Source of the DNA: Eubacterium sp.
Lineage (GTDB): Bacteria > Bacillota > Clostridia > Oscillospirales > Ruminococcaceae
Assembly: GCA_031271685.1 (NCBI GenBank)
Contig: JAISVH010000117.1
Location: 29,236 to 93,235, forward strand
Direction: 5' to 3'
DNA length: 64,000 nucleotides
In this document: one piece after another, positions 42,985 through 53,067 of the stretch
Layout: each line of letters starts with the position of its first letter
Numbering within the stretch: the stretch's first letter is position 1
Notes under the pieces: generated by a model
Seen by the model: only the letters and a program-made list of their open reading frames with translations
Databases searched by the model: none
Told to the model about the DNA's origin: nothing
Program-made: the position numbers and the translations under genes

Positions 42985-45900
42985 ATGAAAACGCTTAAAT
43001 GTATTTCCTGCGCGGTGCTTGCTTGCCTATTATTGATTTGTTCTTTTTCCGGCTGTGAAAAAAGCGAAAACCACGATGAAAATATCTATTATACCAATAT
43101 ACCTACCGTAACGGATGAGGAAAAGAACGCCATCAATAAGCTTAAAGAAGAAAAGGATTTTTTTGTTTACGGCGTTCTTCCAAGCACCGAGGCTTTCTAT
43201 GAAAATGGCGGTGAAATACAAGGATATTCGGCGTTGTTTTGCGATTGGCTCAGTAAAATGTTCGATATCCCGTTTAAGCCGGTAATGTATGACCAAATCG
43301 AGCTAAACGAAGGACTTGATAACAAAACCGTGGATTTCACCGGAGAACTAACAATAACAGAGGGAAGTAAAAACGCCTCGATTTTTATGACTGACACCAT
43401 AGCCGAGCGGATAATAAAAACCTTTCGCATTAAAAACAGCGAGCCATTGAGCGAAATTTCCAAAAAAAGAATGCTAAAATATGTGCTTTTGTCCGACTCG
43501 GAAATCGCGGCCGAATTGCGAGAACATTCCGGTGAGCAGTTCAAAATTATTTTTGTCAAAGATTATAACGAGGCTTATAATTATCTAAAAAGCGGCGAAG
43601 CCGACGCGTTTTTCGACGAAGGCTCTGCCGAAAGCATTTTTGACGATGAATATAAAAATATAATAACCGAAAATTACTTTCCTCTCATTTATTCCTCCGT
43701 TTCTCTGTCCACAAAAAACAAAGAACTAGAGCCAGTTATTAACATCGTTCAAAAAGCGCTTGAAAAAGGATTCGGGCGCATTTTGCCCGTCCTTTATAAC
43801 CAAGGATATCAGGATTATAAAAAACACAAATTCTTTTCTCTGCTCACCGAAGAAGAAAAGGCCTTTATACAAAAAGGCTCCACAATACCATATGTGGCGG
43901 AATTTGACAATTACCCCGTCAGTTTCTACAATGCCTATGAAAAAGAATGGCAGGGCATATCATTTGACGTGCTAGAACAAGTAAAGCTTCTAACGGGGCT
44001 GAATTTTAAACTAATAAACGATGAAAATGACGCTTGGTCAAGCCTATACGAAAAACTTATAAACGGCGAAGCCGCAATGGTCACCGAATTGATCCGGTCA
44101 GAAGAGCGTGAACGAACCAATAATTTTATTTGGCCTGACAACAAAATAATGACCGACCACTATGTGCTTGTCTCAAAATCAGAATATCCCAACATAGGCA
44201 TAAACGAAATATCCAATGTTAATGTGGGCATAATCAAAGACACCGCTTATGCTCAAACGTTTAAAAGCTGGTTTCCCGATCATGAATACATAGAATATTC
44301 TAATACCGAAACAGCGTTTGAGGCCTTAAAAAACGACCAAGTCGAAATGGTTATGTCTAATCAATTCCAACTGCTAATGCTTACCAATTATTATGAACTT
44401 TCGGGATATAAGGCGAATATTATGTTTGAATATCCGTTTTTATCAACCTTCGGATTTCATAAAGATCAAACTTTATTATGCTCCATAGTCGATAAAGCGC
44501 TTAGCCTCACAAAAACGGACGACATATCAGGCCAGTGGATAAGAAAAACTTATGATTATGAGAAAAAAATGGCGCAATCGCAGCTTCCGTGGCTTATTGC
44601 CACTTCAATGCTACTTTTATGCCTGTTGGCTTTGTTGTTTATTTTTTTGCAGAGAAAACACAAAGAGGGCACAAATCTTGAAAAGCTAGTGCAAAATCGT
44701 ACTAACGAGCTTTTAGAGCAGCAAATGCTTATGCATTTACTTAACGATGCCTCCGCGTTTTTAATAAACTCCGATGCTGAAAATTATACAACCGCCGTAG
44801 AGTTCGGAATTGAGGCGATGATCGGTCAGTATATTGAAATAAGCCACATGTATGTTTGGCAAAACTCACTAAACGACGACAGCCAACTGCGCTTTAAGAA
44901 TATATGCGTGTATACCCACAGCAGTTGGAATCAAAAAGAGCTTAACATGTCCGAAAACGGTTTGGAATTTATTTATAAAGATTCCCTGCCGACCTGGGAA
45001 AAAAAGCTATCCGCCGGCGAAATCATAAATGGGTCAATAGACGACCTTTCTATTAAAGAGCGAGCTTTTCTCGAATCATTTAAAATCAAGTCTGTTTTTG
45101 CCTTTCCCATAATACTTGAGAACGGCAACTTTTGGGGATTTGTCAGCTTTGACGACTGCAAAAATAAACGAGAATTTACAGAAATGGAAATGTATGTCCT
45201 GCGTTCATGGGGCATGACTTTGTTCAGCGCAATCCAACGCGAAAAGATCGCTTTAGAGCGCAGCAACACTCTTATAAAGCTTGAAAAAGCGCTCGAGGCC
45301 GCCGAAACCGCTAACCATGCCAAATCAGATTTTTTGGCAAATATGAGCCATGAGATACGCACTCCGATGAATGCTATAATAGGCATGACCACGATTGGCA
45401 AATCATCTCAAGACAAAGAGCGAAAAGATTACTGTTTAAATAAAATCGAAGATGCGTCAAAATATTTGCTTGGAGTTATCAACGATATTTTAGACATGTC
45501 AAAAATTGAAGCAAAAAAATTTGATCTATCAATCACAGAGTTTAAATTCGAAGATATGATCCAGCGAGTTATAAATGTCTCTAGCTTCCGGATGGAAGAA
45601 AAAAAGCAAAATTTCTCCGTAAATATAGACGGTTCTATTCCAAAAATTCTTATAAGCGACGACCAACGATTGGCGCAGGTTATTACAAACCTCTTGGGCA
45701 ACGCGGCAAAATTTACCCCAGAAGGCGGGTCTATCAGCTTAGAAGCAAAATTTTTAGGCAAAGAAAAAAACAATTGCACAATACAAATCTCAGTTACCGA
45801 TAATGGTATAGGGATCAGCCCCGAGCAGCAGCCAGGGATTTTCCAGTCTTTTCAGCAAGCTGAATCAAACACGTCGCGCAAATTCGGCGGAACCGGTTTG

Positions 45901-46470
45901 GGCCTCTCAATTTCTAAAAATATTGTCGAAATGATGGGCGGCAAAATTTGGATAGAATCAGAACTTGGCAAAGGCTCAACTTTCACATTCACCATCCAGG
46001 CACTGCAGGGGATTGAAAAAAAACAAAAAGAAGAAGCAATATCCTCCTACTCTGAAATTATCAAAAAACAGCGAATTCTATTAGCCGAGGATGTTGAAAT
46101 CAACAGAGAAATAGTCCTGTCGATGTTCAGCCCAACATTAAATATCGTAGATTGCGCTGAAAACGGATCTGAGGCCGTTCAAATGTTCAAAGAAGATTCA
46201 GAAAAATATGACATGATTTTTATGGATGTGCAAATGCCGGAAATGGACGGTTACGAAGCAACGCGCCGTATAAGAGCATTGGATATCCCCAAAGCCAAAA
46301 CCATTCCTATTATTGCCATGACCGCGAACGTCTTCCGCGAAGATATAGAGAAATGCTTTGAGGCCGGAATGAACGGCCATGTTGGCAAACCGCTGGATTA
46401 TAAAGAGGTCCTGGATAAGGTTAACAGCATTTTTCAAACATCTGCGGCGGAGCCTCCTGCAATGCTTTAA
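42985..46470 (+). CDS. Hybrid sensor histidine kinase with two solute-binding domains
   Basis: Large membrane sensor of 1161 residues. The N-terminus has a lipoprotein-like signal (LICSFSGC). Two SBP_bac_3-type domains follow (about residues 40-285 and 295-530), then a membrane helix ([13 protein letters not shown], near 550) and a GAF-like domain (about 580-750). The HisKA motif [14 protein letters not shown] has His789, and the HATPase domain shows [13 protein letters not shown] and [11 protein letters not shown]. The C-terminal receiver has Asp1081 in [14 protein letters not shown]. The ATG at 42985 has GGAG at proper distance; ATG at 42979 is too close to it. The last residues ([12 protein letters not shown]) are translated from repeat A8. 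No separate response regulator is adjacent. Ligands are likely amino acids or similar. Confidence 0.9.
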   Translation: MKTLKCISCAVLACLLLICSFSGCEKSENHDENIYYTNIPTVTDEEKNAINKLKEEKDFFVYGVLPSTEAFYENGGEIQGYSALFCDWLSKMFDIPFKPVMYDQIELNEGLDNKTVDFTGELTITEGSKNASIFMTDTIAERIIKTFRIKNSEPLSEISKKRMLKYVLLSDSEIAAELREHSGEQFKIIFVKDYNEAYNYLKSGEADAFFDEGSAESIFDDEYKNIITENYFPLIYSSVSLSTKNKELEPVINIVQKALEKGFGRILPVLYNQGYQDYKKHKFFSLLTEEEKAFIQKGSTIPYVAEFDNYPVSFYNAYEKEWQGISFDVLEQVKLLTGLNFKLINDENDAWSSLYEKLINGEAAMVTELIRSEERERTNNFIWPDNKIMTDHYVLVSKSEYPNIGINEISNVNVGIIKDTAYAQTFKSWFPDHEYIEYSNTETAFEALKNDQVEMVMSNQFQLLMLTNYYELSGYKANIMFEYPFLSTFGFHKDQTLLCSIVDKALSLTKTDDISGQWIRKTYDYEKKMAQSQLPWLIATSMLLLCLLALLFIFLQRKHKEGTNLEKLVQNRTNELLEQQMLMHLLNDASAFLINSDAENYTTAVEFGIEAMIGQYIEISHMYVWQNSLNDDSQLRFKNICVYTHSSWNQKELNMSENGLEFIYKDSLPTWEKKLSAGEIINGSIDDLSIKERAFLESFKIKSVFAFPIILENGNFWGFVSFDDCKNKREFTEMEMYVLRSWGMTLFSAIQREKIALERSNTLIKLEKALEAAETANHAKSDFLANMSHEIRTPMNAIIGMTTIGKSSQDKERKDYCLNKIEDASKYLLGVINDILDMSKIEAKKFDLSITEFKFEDMIQRVINVSSFRMEEKKQNFSVNIDGSIPKILISDDQRLAQVITNLLGNAAKFTPEGGSISLEAKFLGKEKNNCTIQISVTDNGIGISPEQQPGIFQSFQQAESNTSRKFGGTGLGLSISKNIVEMMGGKIWIESELGKGSTFTFTIQALQGIEKKQKEEAISSYSEIIKKQRILLAEDVEINREIVLSMFSPTLNIVDCAENGSEAVQMFKEDSEKYDMIFMDVQMPEMDGYEATRRIRALDIPKAKTIPIIAMTANVFREDIEKCFEAGMNGHVGKPLDYKEVLDKVNSIFQTSAAEPPAML

Positions 46471-46527
46471 CAAGCGTTATAGTAAATTAACTGGTTGATT
46501 GAAAATCTCGCCTGCCACCTAGTTATA
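46433..46527 (+). repeat. Dispersed repeat family A, copy A8
   Basis: TTCAAACATCTGCGGCGGAG, then CTTTAACAAGCG, GATTGAAAATC and the end AGTTATA. It overlaps the last 38 bases of the histidine kinase gene and supplies its C-terminus and its TAA stop codon. Confidence 0.75.
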
Positions 46528-46556
46528 AAAAACCACAGGTCTCCCTGTGGTTTTTT
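46527..46556. terminator. Bidirectional intrinsic terminator
   Basis: 13-bp stem AAAAAACCACAGG (46527-46539) and CCTGTGGTTTTTT (46544-46556) with a 4-base loop. A- and T-runs on both sides fit termination of both the kinase gene and the convergent nifJ. Confidence 0.85.
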
Positions 46557-46595
46557 TATTTAACAGCTATAAACTCTCAGCTTTTTATTTTGACC

Positions 46596-49500
46596 TCACT
46601 GCGACAATTTATTATAATATTCTACAAGACCGACAAGGTCGTCGTATTTTTTCTTGGCGTCTTTTGCCGCTTTGTCGAATAGAACTCCTGCCCTGTCAGG
46701 ATTTTGGCGCATAAGCGAATTATAGCGAACCTCGCGCATCATAAATTCTTTATAATCTCCTGTTGGCGCTTTGCTGTCCAACGAAAAAGGAGACTTGCCT
46801 TCCTCCTCCAACGCAGGGTTAAATCTGAATAAGTGCCAATATCCGGCGGCTACGGCATCCTTTTCAACCTGCTGCGCAATGGTTAGTCCTCCCTTGATCC
46901 CATGGTTTATGCAAGGCGCATAAGCAATGATCAAAGAAGGGCCGTCATAGGCTTCCGCCTCTGAAATCGCCTTTAAGCACTGATTCATATCAGCCCCCAT
47001 AGCAATTTGGGTAACATATACATAACCATACTGCATAGCTATTTGAGCTAGATCCTTTTTCTTTACTTCCTTGCCTGCGGCGGCAAATTGAGCTATAGCG
47101 CCGACGGGAGTCGCCTTTGAAGACTGGCCGCCGGTGTTTGAATAAACTTCCGTATCGAACACCATAACATTTACGTTTCTTCCGCTGGCCAAAACATGGT
47201 CAAGACCACCGTATCCAATGTCATACGCCCAACCGTCCCCGCCAAAAATCCAGTTAGATTTTTTAGTAAGATAGTTTTTAAGACGCAATACCTCGCGCCC
47301 GGCGACACAAGCGTCACATCCGCACACTTTTCCGTTGGCTATCCAGTCTTTTTCCCATTCGGTGCCGGACAAATCCGGATTTGTGCCCTCTTCAAGACAT
47401 TTTATATATCTGGCGGTCGCCGCTTGATTAGCCGCCGCATCGTCAAATGTGTCAAGCCATTCCTGGCCCGCCGTTTTAAGGCCTTCCCAACAATACTCAA
47501 TCGCGATCATCTCTTTTGTCAGCCTTGCCGCCCTTGAGCGAAGAGTATCCTGCGCCAAAAACATACCATAACCGAATTCGGCATTGTCTTCAAACAACGA
47601 ATTCGCCCATGCGGGACCTCTGCCCTCTTTGTTTACGGTGTATGGAGTAGAAGGAGCCGATCCACCCCAAATCGAAGAACATCCGGTAGCGTTTGCTATA
47701 TACATCCTGTCGCCAAAAAGCTGGGTGATAAGCTTAGCATAAGGCGTTTCTCCGCACCCCGCGCACGCGCCCGAAAATTCAAGTAGCGGCTGCTTAAATT
47801 GCGAGCCCTTGACAGAAGTAACTTTAAATTTATCAAATGCTTCCGCTTTGTCAGATATAGTCAGACAATAAGAAAAAACGTCCTGCATGGATAACTGGCT
47901 GTCCAACGGCTTCATTACCAGTGCTTTTTGCTTGGCGGGACAAGTGTTTGCGCAAGCTCCGCAACCAGTGCAATCCAACGGGGATAACGTCATCGAATAT
48001 TTCAAACCCAAAAGACCGGTGGCGTCCTTAAGCTTAACTCCCGCGGGGGCATTGGCTGCTTCGTCGTCATTCATAAGGAACGGACGGATAACTGCGTGCG
48101 GACAGACCATTGAACACTGATTGCACTGTATGCAGTTCTCAGGAATCCATTCCGGAACATCTACCGCGATTCCGCGCTTTTCATAAGCGGCGGAACCCTG
48201 CGGGAAGGTGCCATCCGCCATGTCCTTAAAGGTTGAAACAGGCAGCTTGTCTCCTTTTTGGGCATTAACCGGAATAAGTATGTTGTTTACAAAATCGACC
48301 AAATCCTTACGTTCCCCGGTTGCCTTATTAACCGCAAGCTCTCCGGCTGCGTCCGCCCACGAAGCGGGGACATCTACCTTCTTAAACGCATCGGCTCCGC
48401 GCTCGATGGCTTTGTAGTTCATATTGACTATTTCGTCTCCCTTTTTCGCAAAAGACTTATATGCCGCTTTTTTCATATAATCTATCGCCTCGTCAGCCGG
48501 GATAATGTTTGCTATTTTAAAGAAAGCTGACTGCAACACCGTGTTGACACGGTTGCCTAACCCTATTTCCCTAGCTATATCGATAGCGTTGATAATATAA
48601 AAATTAATATCATTTTTTGCGATATATGCTTTTACTGGCGCAGGAATTTTATCCTCAAGCTCGCCAGTCCCCCATTGGCAGTTTAACAAAAAAGAACCTC
48701 CGGGTAATAAATCCCCAACCATATCATATTTATCAATATACGAAGGATTATGGCAGGCGACGAAGTTAGCTTTATTAACAAAATATGTGGACTTGATAGG
48801 CGATTTGCCGAATCTTAAATGCGAAACCGTAACTCCCCCTGATTTTTTAGAGTCATAAGAAAAATATGCCTGAGCATACATATTGGTATGATCGCCGATA
48901 ATCTTGATTGAATTCTTATTTGCCCCGACCGTTCCGTCAGCCCCCAAGCCCCAAAACTTGCAAGAAGTGGTTCCGGCTGGTGTAGTGTCAGGATTCTCGT
49001 TGATCCCAAGCGAAATACCGGTCAAATCATCTTCGATTCCCACCGTGAACTGCGACTTGGTTTCATTTTTATAAACCGCAATCACCTGAGCGGGGTTAAA
49101 GTCCTTTGATCCCAGTCCATAACGACCGGAAAACACTTTCGCGTCCCCAAATTTTCCGGCGCGTTTAAGCGCTGCGACGACGTCAAGATAAAGCGGCTCA
49201 CCTAACGAACCTGGCTCTTTCGTTCGGTCCAACACAGATATTTTCTTAACGGTCGAAGGTATAGCGCTTACAAAGCTGTCCACACAGAAAGGACGGTAAA
49301 GACGAACCTTGACCAATCCCACTTTTTCACCTCGTGATATAAGAAAGTCTATTGTTTCTTCGATAGTGTCGCATCCGCTTCCCATGGCGACGATAATCTG
49401 TTCGGCGTCAGAAGCTCCGTAGTAATTAAATAATTTATAATCCGATCCAATGGCATTGTTCACTTTCTCCATGGTCTCTTCAACAATAGACGGCAAATTG

Positions 49501-50210
49501 TTATAATAAGGGTTACAAGCTTCGCGCGCCTGAAAAAATATATCCGGATTCTGCGCGGTCCCGTGGAGCACAGGTTTTTCAGGATTAAGCGCCCTATCGC
49601 GAAAAGCATCTATGTCATTTTTATCAACAAATTTTTCAAGATCTTCGTTTTCCCAAACATCAATTTTTTGGATCTCGTGAGAAGTGCGGAATCCATCAAA
49701 GAAATGCAAGAAAGGCACCCTCCCCTTAAGAGTGGCGAGATGCGCCACAGCGCCCAAATCCATGACCTCTTGAGGGTTAGTTGAACACAGCATGGCATAC
49801 CCAGTCTGACGGCAGGCATAAACGTCGCTGTGGTCTCCAAATATCGACAACGCATGAGAAGCAAGCGCACGCGCCGAAACATGGATAACGCTCGGAATCA
49901 GCTCGCCCGCTATTTTAAACATATTTGGAATCATCAGCAAAAGCCCCTGAGAAGCGGTATATGTCGTGGTCAAAGCGCCTGCCGAAAGAGAGCCGTGAAC
50001 AGCACCGGCCGCGCCGCCTTCCGATTGCATTTCAACAACTTTTACCTCTTCACCGAACAAATTTTTACGGCCTGCGACCGCCCATGAATCGGTGACTTCA
50101 GCCATTACCGAAGATGGAGTTATGGGATATATAGCCGCGACCTCGGTAAAAGCGTATGAGACATGTCCTGCAGCTGTATTACCGTCCATTGTTAATTTTT
50201 TTCTTGCCAT
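46596..50210 (-). CDS. nifJ: Pyruvate:ferredoxin (flavodoxin) oxidoreductase
   Basis: Single-chain enzyme of 1204 residues that oxidises pyruvate to acetyl-CoA and CO2, reducing ferredoxin. Domains run in normal order. The pyrimidine-binding domain begins AAGHVSYAFTEVAAIYPITP, the gamma-like domain has the GSLGEPLYLD region, and a ferredoxin domain carries CIQCNQCSMVCP and CTGCGACANTCP. The TPP domain has CAGCGETPYAKL, GDGWAYDIGYGGLDHV and VYSNTGGQSSK. Central to fermentation in clostridia. It has its own promoter and a terminator and is preceded by an AAGGAGG site. Confidence 0.97.
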   Translation of the reverse strand: MARKKLTMDGNTAAGHVSYAFTEVAAIYPITPSSVMAEVTDSWAVAGRKNLFGEEVKVVEMQSEGGAAGAVHGSLSAGALTTTYTASQGLLLMIPNMFKIAGELIPSVIHVSARALASHALSIFGDHSDVYACRQTGYAMLCSTNPQEVMDLGAVAHLATLKGRVPFLHFFDGFRTSHEIQKIDVWENEDLEKFVDKNDIDAFRDRALNPEKPVLHGTAQNPDIFFQAREACNPYYNNLPSIVEETMEKVNNAIGSDYKLFNYYGASDAEQIIVAMGSGCDTIEETIDFLISRGEKVGLVKVRLYRPFCVDSFVSAIPSTVKKISVLDRTKEPGSLGEPLYLDVVAALKRAGKFGDAKVFSGRYGLGSKDFNPAQVIAVYKNETKSQFTVGIEDDLTGISLGINENPDTTPAGTTSCKFWGLGADGTVGANKNSIKIIGDHTNMYAQAYFSYDSKKSGGVTVSHLRFGKSPIKSTYFVNKANFVACHNPSYIDKYDMVGDLLPGGSFLLNCQWGTGELEDKIPAPVKAYIAKNDINFYIINAIDIAREIGLGNRVNTVLQSAFFKIANIIPADEAIDYMKKAAYKSFAKKGDEIVNMNYKAIERGADAFKKVDVPASWADAAGELAVNKATGERKDLVDFVNNILIPVNAQKGDKLPVSTFKDMADGTFPQGSAAYEKRGIAVDVPEWIPENCIQCNQCSMVCPHAVIRPFLMNDDEAANAPAGVKLKDATGLLGLKYSMTLSPLDCTGCGACANTCPAKQKALVMKPLDSQLSMQDVFSYCLTISDKAEAFDKFKVTSVKGSQFKQPLLEFSGACAGCGETPYAKLITQLFGDRMYIANATGCSSIWGGSAPSTPYTVNKEGRGPAWANSLFEDNAEFGYGMFLAQDTLRSRAARLTKEMIAIEYCWEGLKTAGQEWLDTFDDAAANQAATARYIKCLEEGTNPDLSGTEWEKDWIANGKVCGCDACVAGREVLRLKNYLTKKSNWIFGGDGWAYDIGYGGLDHVLASGRNVNVMVFDTEVYSNTGGQSSKATPVGAIAQFAAAGKEVKKKDLAQIAMQYGYVYVTQIAMGADMNQCLKAISEAEAYDGPSLIIAYAPCINHGIKGGLTIAQQVEKDAVAAGYWHLFRFNPALEEEGKSPFSLDSKAPTGDYKEFMMREVRYNSLMRQNPDRAGVLFDKAAKDAKKKYDDLVGLVEYYNKLSQ

Positions 50211-50246
50211 TTAATAGACCTCCTTATAATAATTTGGACAAGTTTA

Positions 50247-50275
50247 ATTATACCATAGCCTGAAAATTTTGTAAA
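50247..50275 (-). promoter_or_regulatory. Promoter for nifJ
   Basis: Minus-strand TTTACA (50275-50270) and TATAAT (50252-50247), 17 bases apart, about 37 bases upstream of the start codon. Confidence 0.7.
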
Positions 50276-50441
50276 TAGTAATATTAAACGAAAAAATAAA
50301 TACTTGTTTGTGCGGCGTGTCTCTTTATAAAATTTAAAATATAGCAAGTTTATTTTATCACATTTTAAGTGTTTTTTTCACAAACAAACAAAAAAAAATA
50401 ATTCAAATATTGATTTTTCTCATAAAAATATGTAAAATTAC

Positions 50442-50470
50442 TTGATATTTAAATTTTTATATGCTATCAT
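50442..50470 (+). promoter_or_regulatory. Promoter for the SCP2-like gene
   Basis: TTGATA (50442-50447) and TATCAT (50465-50470) with 17 bases between, 60 bases before the start codon. Confidence 0.6.
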
Positions 50471-50530
50471 ATGTTGTATCGTATAAACACTAATTTTAAC
50501 AGTATAATATTTTTGAAAGGAATTTCAGAT

Positions 50531-51088
50531 ATGGCAGACACAAAAAAAACATTAACTGAAAAGGCGGCAGAAAAATCTATAACAGCGATAACGGCTTCCG
50601 CCCCAGAAAAAAAAGCTGAAGCGTCACAGTTATCTCCTGTAAAAAAAGAAACTTCTAAAAAAGCTCAACCAACAAAAAGGGCGGCAGAAACGGCAAAAAA
50701 AGCTACCTCTGCAAAAAAAAGCGCTAGCTCTGCAAGAAAAACAGAGGTGGCAAAAAAAGCGTCACAGTCAAACGAAATTAATCTCGATACTATTACAACC
50801 GCATTATGGAAAAGATTTGAAAAAGCCGATGTTTCAGAAATTAAAGGTGTTATCGCCATTCAGATTGAAGTTGACAATCTAGGTATCTTTTTTATTTGCG
50901 TAAAAAATGGTGAAAAACATATTATACAGTCGGTTTATAACGACAGGGACGGTACATTATGCTGTAGCGCAAATGATATTATGGCCATCGCTAAAGGGGG
51001 ATTTGATTTTCTATCCGCCATCAAAAACGGCACACTTAGATATCAGGGAGATGTCACGAAAGGCCTTCAGTTAAAGGCTTTGTTTTGA
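50531..51088 (+). CDS. Lys/Ala-rich tail with SCP2-like domain
   Basis: A 185-residue protein in two parts. Residues 1-85 are low-complexity, rich in Lys and Ala (for example KKATSAKKSASSARKTEVAK), like the tails of histone-like proteins that bind nucleic acid or polyanions. Residues 90-185 look like a sterol carrier SCP2-type fold: IAIQIEVDNLGIFFICVKNG, ANDIMAIAKGGFDFLSAIKN and GTLRYQGDVTKGLQL. The ATG at 50531 follows AAAGGA. It is 322 bases upstream of the Sia-like operon and has its own promoter. What ligand the domain binds is unknown. Confidence 0.6.
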   Translation: MADTKKTLTEKAAEKSITAITASAPEKKAEASQLSPVKKETSKKAQPTKRAAETAKKATSAKKSASSARKTEVAKKASQSNEINLDTITTALWKRFEKADVSEIKGVIAIQIEVDNLGIFFICVKNGEKHIIQSVYNDRDGTLCCSANDIMAIAKGGFDFLSAIKNGTLRYQGDVTKGLQLKALF

Positions 51089-51125
51089 TTATTGTTTTTA
51101 AAAAATTATCATAAAATGGCATTAC

Positions 51126-51223
51126 AATAACAGCCTCGTTTAATTGAATTTTATTCCAAAAATTTAACATATGTAAAAATTTTGTATATTTTTGGTTTAA
51201 TTTCAAATAAATAGGCTGTTATT
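51126..51223. repeat. Inverted-repeat element upstream of the Sia-like operon
   Basis: AATAACAGCCT (51126-51136) and AGGCTGTTATT (51213-51223) are perfect 11-bp inverted ends separated by 76 AT-rich bases that are partly complementary as well. Could be a small MITE or a terminator for the gene before it. Confidence 0.45.
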
Positions 51224-51262
51224 ATTTAGTAAAAAAATGTTAATTATTTATTAAAATAATCT

Positions 51263-51290
51263 TGAAATATTTTAAAAATATGCTATAATG
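51263..51290 (+). promoter_or_regulatory. Probable promoter of the Sia-like operon
   Basis: TTGAAA (51263-51268) and TATAAT (51285-51290) with a 16-base gap. Confidence 0.6.
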
Positions 51291-51410
51291 TTTTTTATAA
51301 GCTTTTTATTTAAGAATAAAAATTTATTAAAAATTATCGGCAAATATGGAAAATAAAGTGAGTTTTTGTATCCGCACAATTTTATAATATTTTTAGCGGA
51401 GGGGAATAAA

Positions 51411-53054
51411 TTGAAAGTTTCACAAAGACTTCGTATAGGATTTTCTATTGTGGTAGGGCTTGCAGCACTGACCGGGATTATAGGCATCAACGGCATGAGC
51501 ATATTGCGCAAATCAGAGCTAGATATGTATGAAAAACAAGTTGTGGCTCTTGAGTATTTGGGAAACGCCACTGAAAAGTTTAATCAAATGCAGGTTGAAT
51601 TGAACCATGTCGTAATAAGCGGTTTTTATGATGATACGGAAGAAGCAAATTATGCAAAAGAAAATTTTGAAGATTTTGCCACGGATTTTGAAAATTGGAT
51701 TCTCAGAATAGAAAAGCTCGGCCTGTCAGATGATGCTAAAGAATTATACGACGGAATAACAAATAATTTTAATAAAGGTTTTCTTGCTGAAGCGCGGCAA
51801 ACAATTGAGCTTAGTATAAGTGATATACCAAAGCATTCTGAAAAGTTTTCGATAAACGAAAAACTCAATTCTTTAAGCGAGAATATCAAAACAACCGAGG
51901 ATCTATTAAGGGGCTTGATGACTCTTAAATCAACTGAAGCAAAACAAACCAACATGAATAATACTAATTTGACCACAGGTTACATTTGGATACAACTTTT
52001 GCTGATTGCCCTTGCCATTGCGGCTGCAATAATAATTACTTCCGTTACGGTCAGCGACATAGCAAGACCCACACAAGAGGCTGCAACGGTTTTGCAGGAT
52101 ATGGCTAACGGCAACTTCGACGTTAGGATAAAAGGCTATTATAAAGGCGAGTTTGAGATGATGAAAAACTCGATAAACAACACTTCGTCAAAACTCTCGT
52201 CATATTTTAACGATAAACTTAAAGCCGAACAATCACAATTTGACTCTAAGCTGTCGGAAGAAAAAGCCGTGGCTGCCAGAGAGGCCATAATGGACAGCAT
52301 TATTTACGCCAGTAAAATTCAAAGAAACCTTATCTCAAATAATAATGTTTTTGAAAAGAGCTTTTCTGATTATTCGATCATTTGGAGTCCCAGAGATATA
52401 GTCGGCGGCGACATCTATTGGATAAAGAATTTCAGCGAAGGCACGGTGCTTTGCGTTTGCGACTGCACCGGACACGGAACTCCCGGGGCACTACTTACCA
52501 TGTTAGTGGTTTCGGCTTTTGAATCTCAAATAACTGAACAAAATTATAAAGATACGGCGGAAATAATTTGGCTACTCGAAAGAAAGCTTGTAAGTGTTTT
52601 GAACGTTGATTCCGATGCGCAAACCAAAAATAGCATTATGGACATAAACGACGGATGTGATCTTGCGGTTTTGTATATATCAAAAACAGGAAACGTAACC
52701 GTTTCCTCTGCAAATACACATGTTTTTATCTGTGACGGCAATGTTATAACTCAAATCAAGGGACAAAAGATGTTTATTGGCGAAGGAAGGATAAAAAATA
52801 AAGAGCAGATTAAAATAACGGAAATACCGGCAAATCCTGACAATAAATTTTATATTGCATCCGATGGCATGTATGACCAAATGGGCGGGAATCCACCTCG
52901 GCCTTTCGGTTATAAACGGTTCAAACAAATAATACAAAGTTTTCATAGTGAAAAACAAAGAGATATATCAAATAAGGTATGGGCTGTTTTTGAAGAATAC
53001 CGCGGTAATCAGCAGCGAAGGGATGATTTCGAACTTATTACATTTAAACCATAG
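51411..53054 (+). CDS. SiaA-like membrane PP2C phosphatase with HAMP domain
   Basis: Membrane serine/threonine phosphatase of 547 residues. A first helix (about residues 10-30) and a second (IQLLLIALAIAAAIIITSVT, about 190-210) flank an external helical sensor domain. A HAMP segment follows (about 210-265), then a coiled-coil linker and a PP2C/SpoIIE-type domain with acidic metal ligands in DIVGGDIYW, CVCDCTGHGTPGALLTML and ASDGMYDQMGG. TTG at 51411 is the start: GGAGGGG lies 6 bases upstream and the frame then begins MKVSQRLRIG. Its neighbours match the partners of SiaA in the Pseudomonas SiaABCD system, where SiaA dephosphorylates SiaC. Confidence 0.88.
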   Translation: MKVSQRLRIGFSIVVGLAALTGIIGINGMSILRKSELDMYEKQVVALEYLGNATEKFNQMQVELNHVVISGFYDDTEEANYAKENFEDFATDFENWILRIEKLGLSDDAKELYDGITNNFNKGFLAEARQTIELSISDIPKHSEKFSINEKLNSLSENIKTTEDLLRGLMTLKSTEAKQTNMNNTNLTTGYIWIQLLLIALAIAAAIIITSVTVSDIARPTQEAATVLQDMANGNFDVRIKGYYKGEFEMMKNSINNTSSKLSSYFNDKLKAEQSQFDSKLSEEKAVAAREAIMDSIIYASKIQRNLISNNNVFEKSFSDYSIIWSPRDIVGGDIYWIKNFSEGTVLCVCDCTGHGTPGALLTMLVVSAFESQITEQNYKDTAEIIWLLERKLVSVLNVDSDAQTKNSIMDINDGCDLAVLYISKTGNVTVSSANTHVFICDGNVITQIKGQKMFIGEGRIKNKEQIKITEIPANPDNKFYIASDGMYDQMGGNPPRPFGYKRFKQIIQSFHSEKQRDISNKVWAVFEEYRGNQQRRDDFELITFKP

Positions 53055-53067
53055 GAAGGAGGGCCGC

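Larger units (their letters stand above)
50211..50530. other. Divergent AT-rich region between nifJ and the SCP2-like gene
   Basis: 320 bases without a gene. It has the nifJ promoter at the left and the SCP2-like gene promoter at the right. The AT-rich middle (about 50280-50440) shows no structure I can support. Confidence 0.6.
51089..51410. other. Intergenic region upstream of the Sia-like operon
   Basis: 322 AT-rich bases without a gene. It holds the inverted-repeat element (51126-51223), the operon promoter (51263-51290) and a leader of about 115 bases. Confidence 0.55.
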
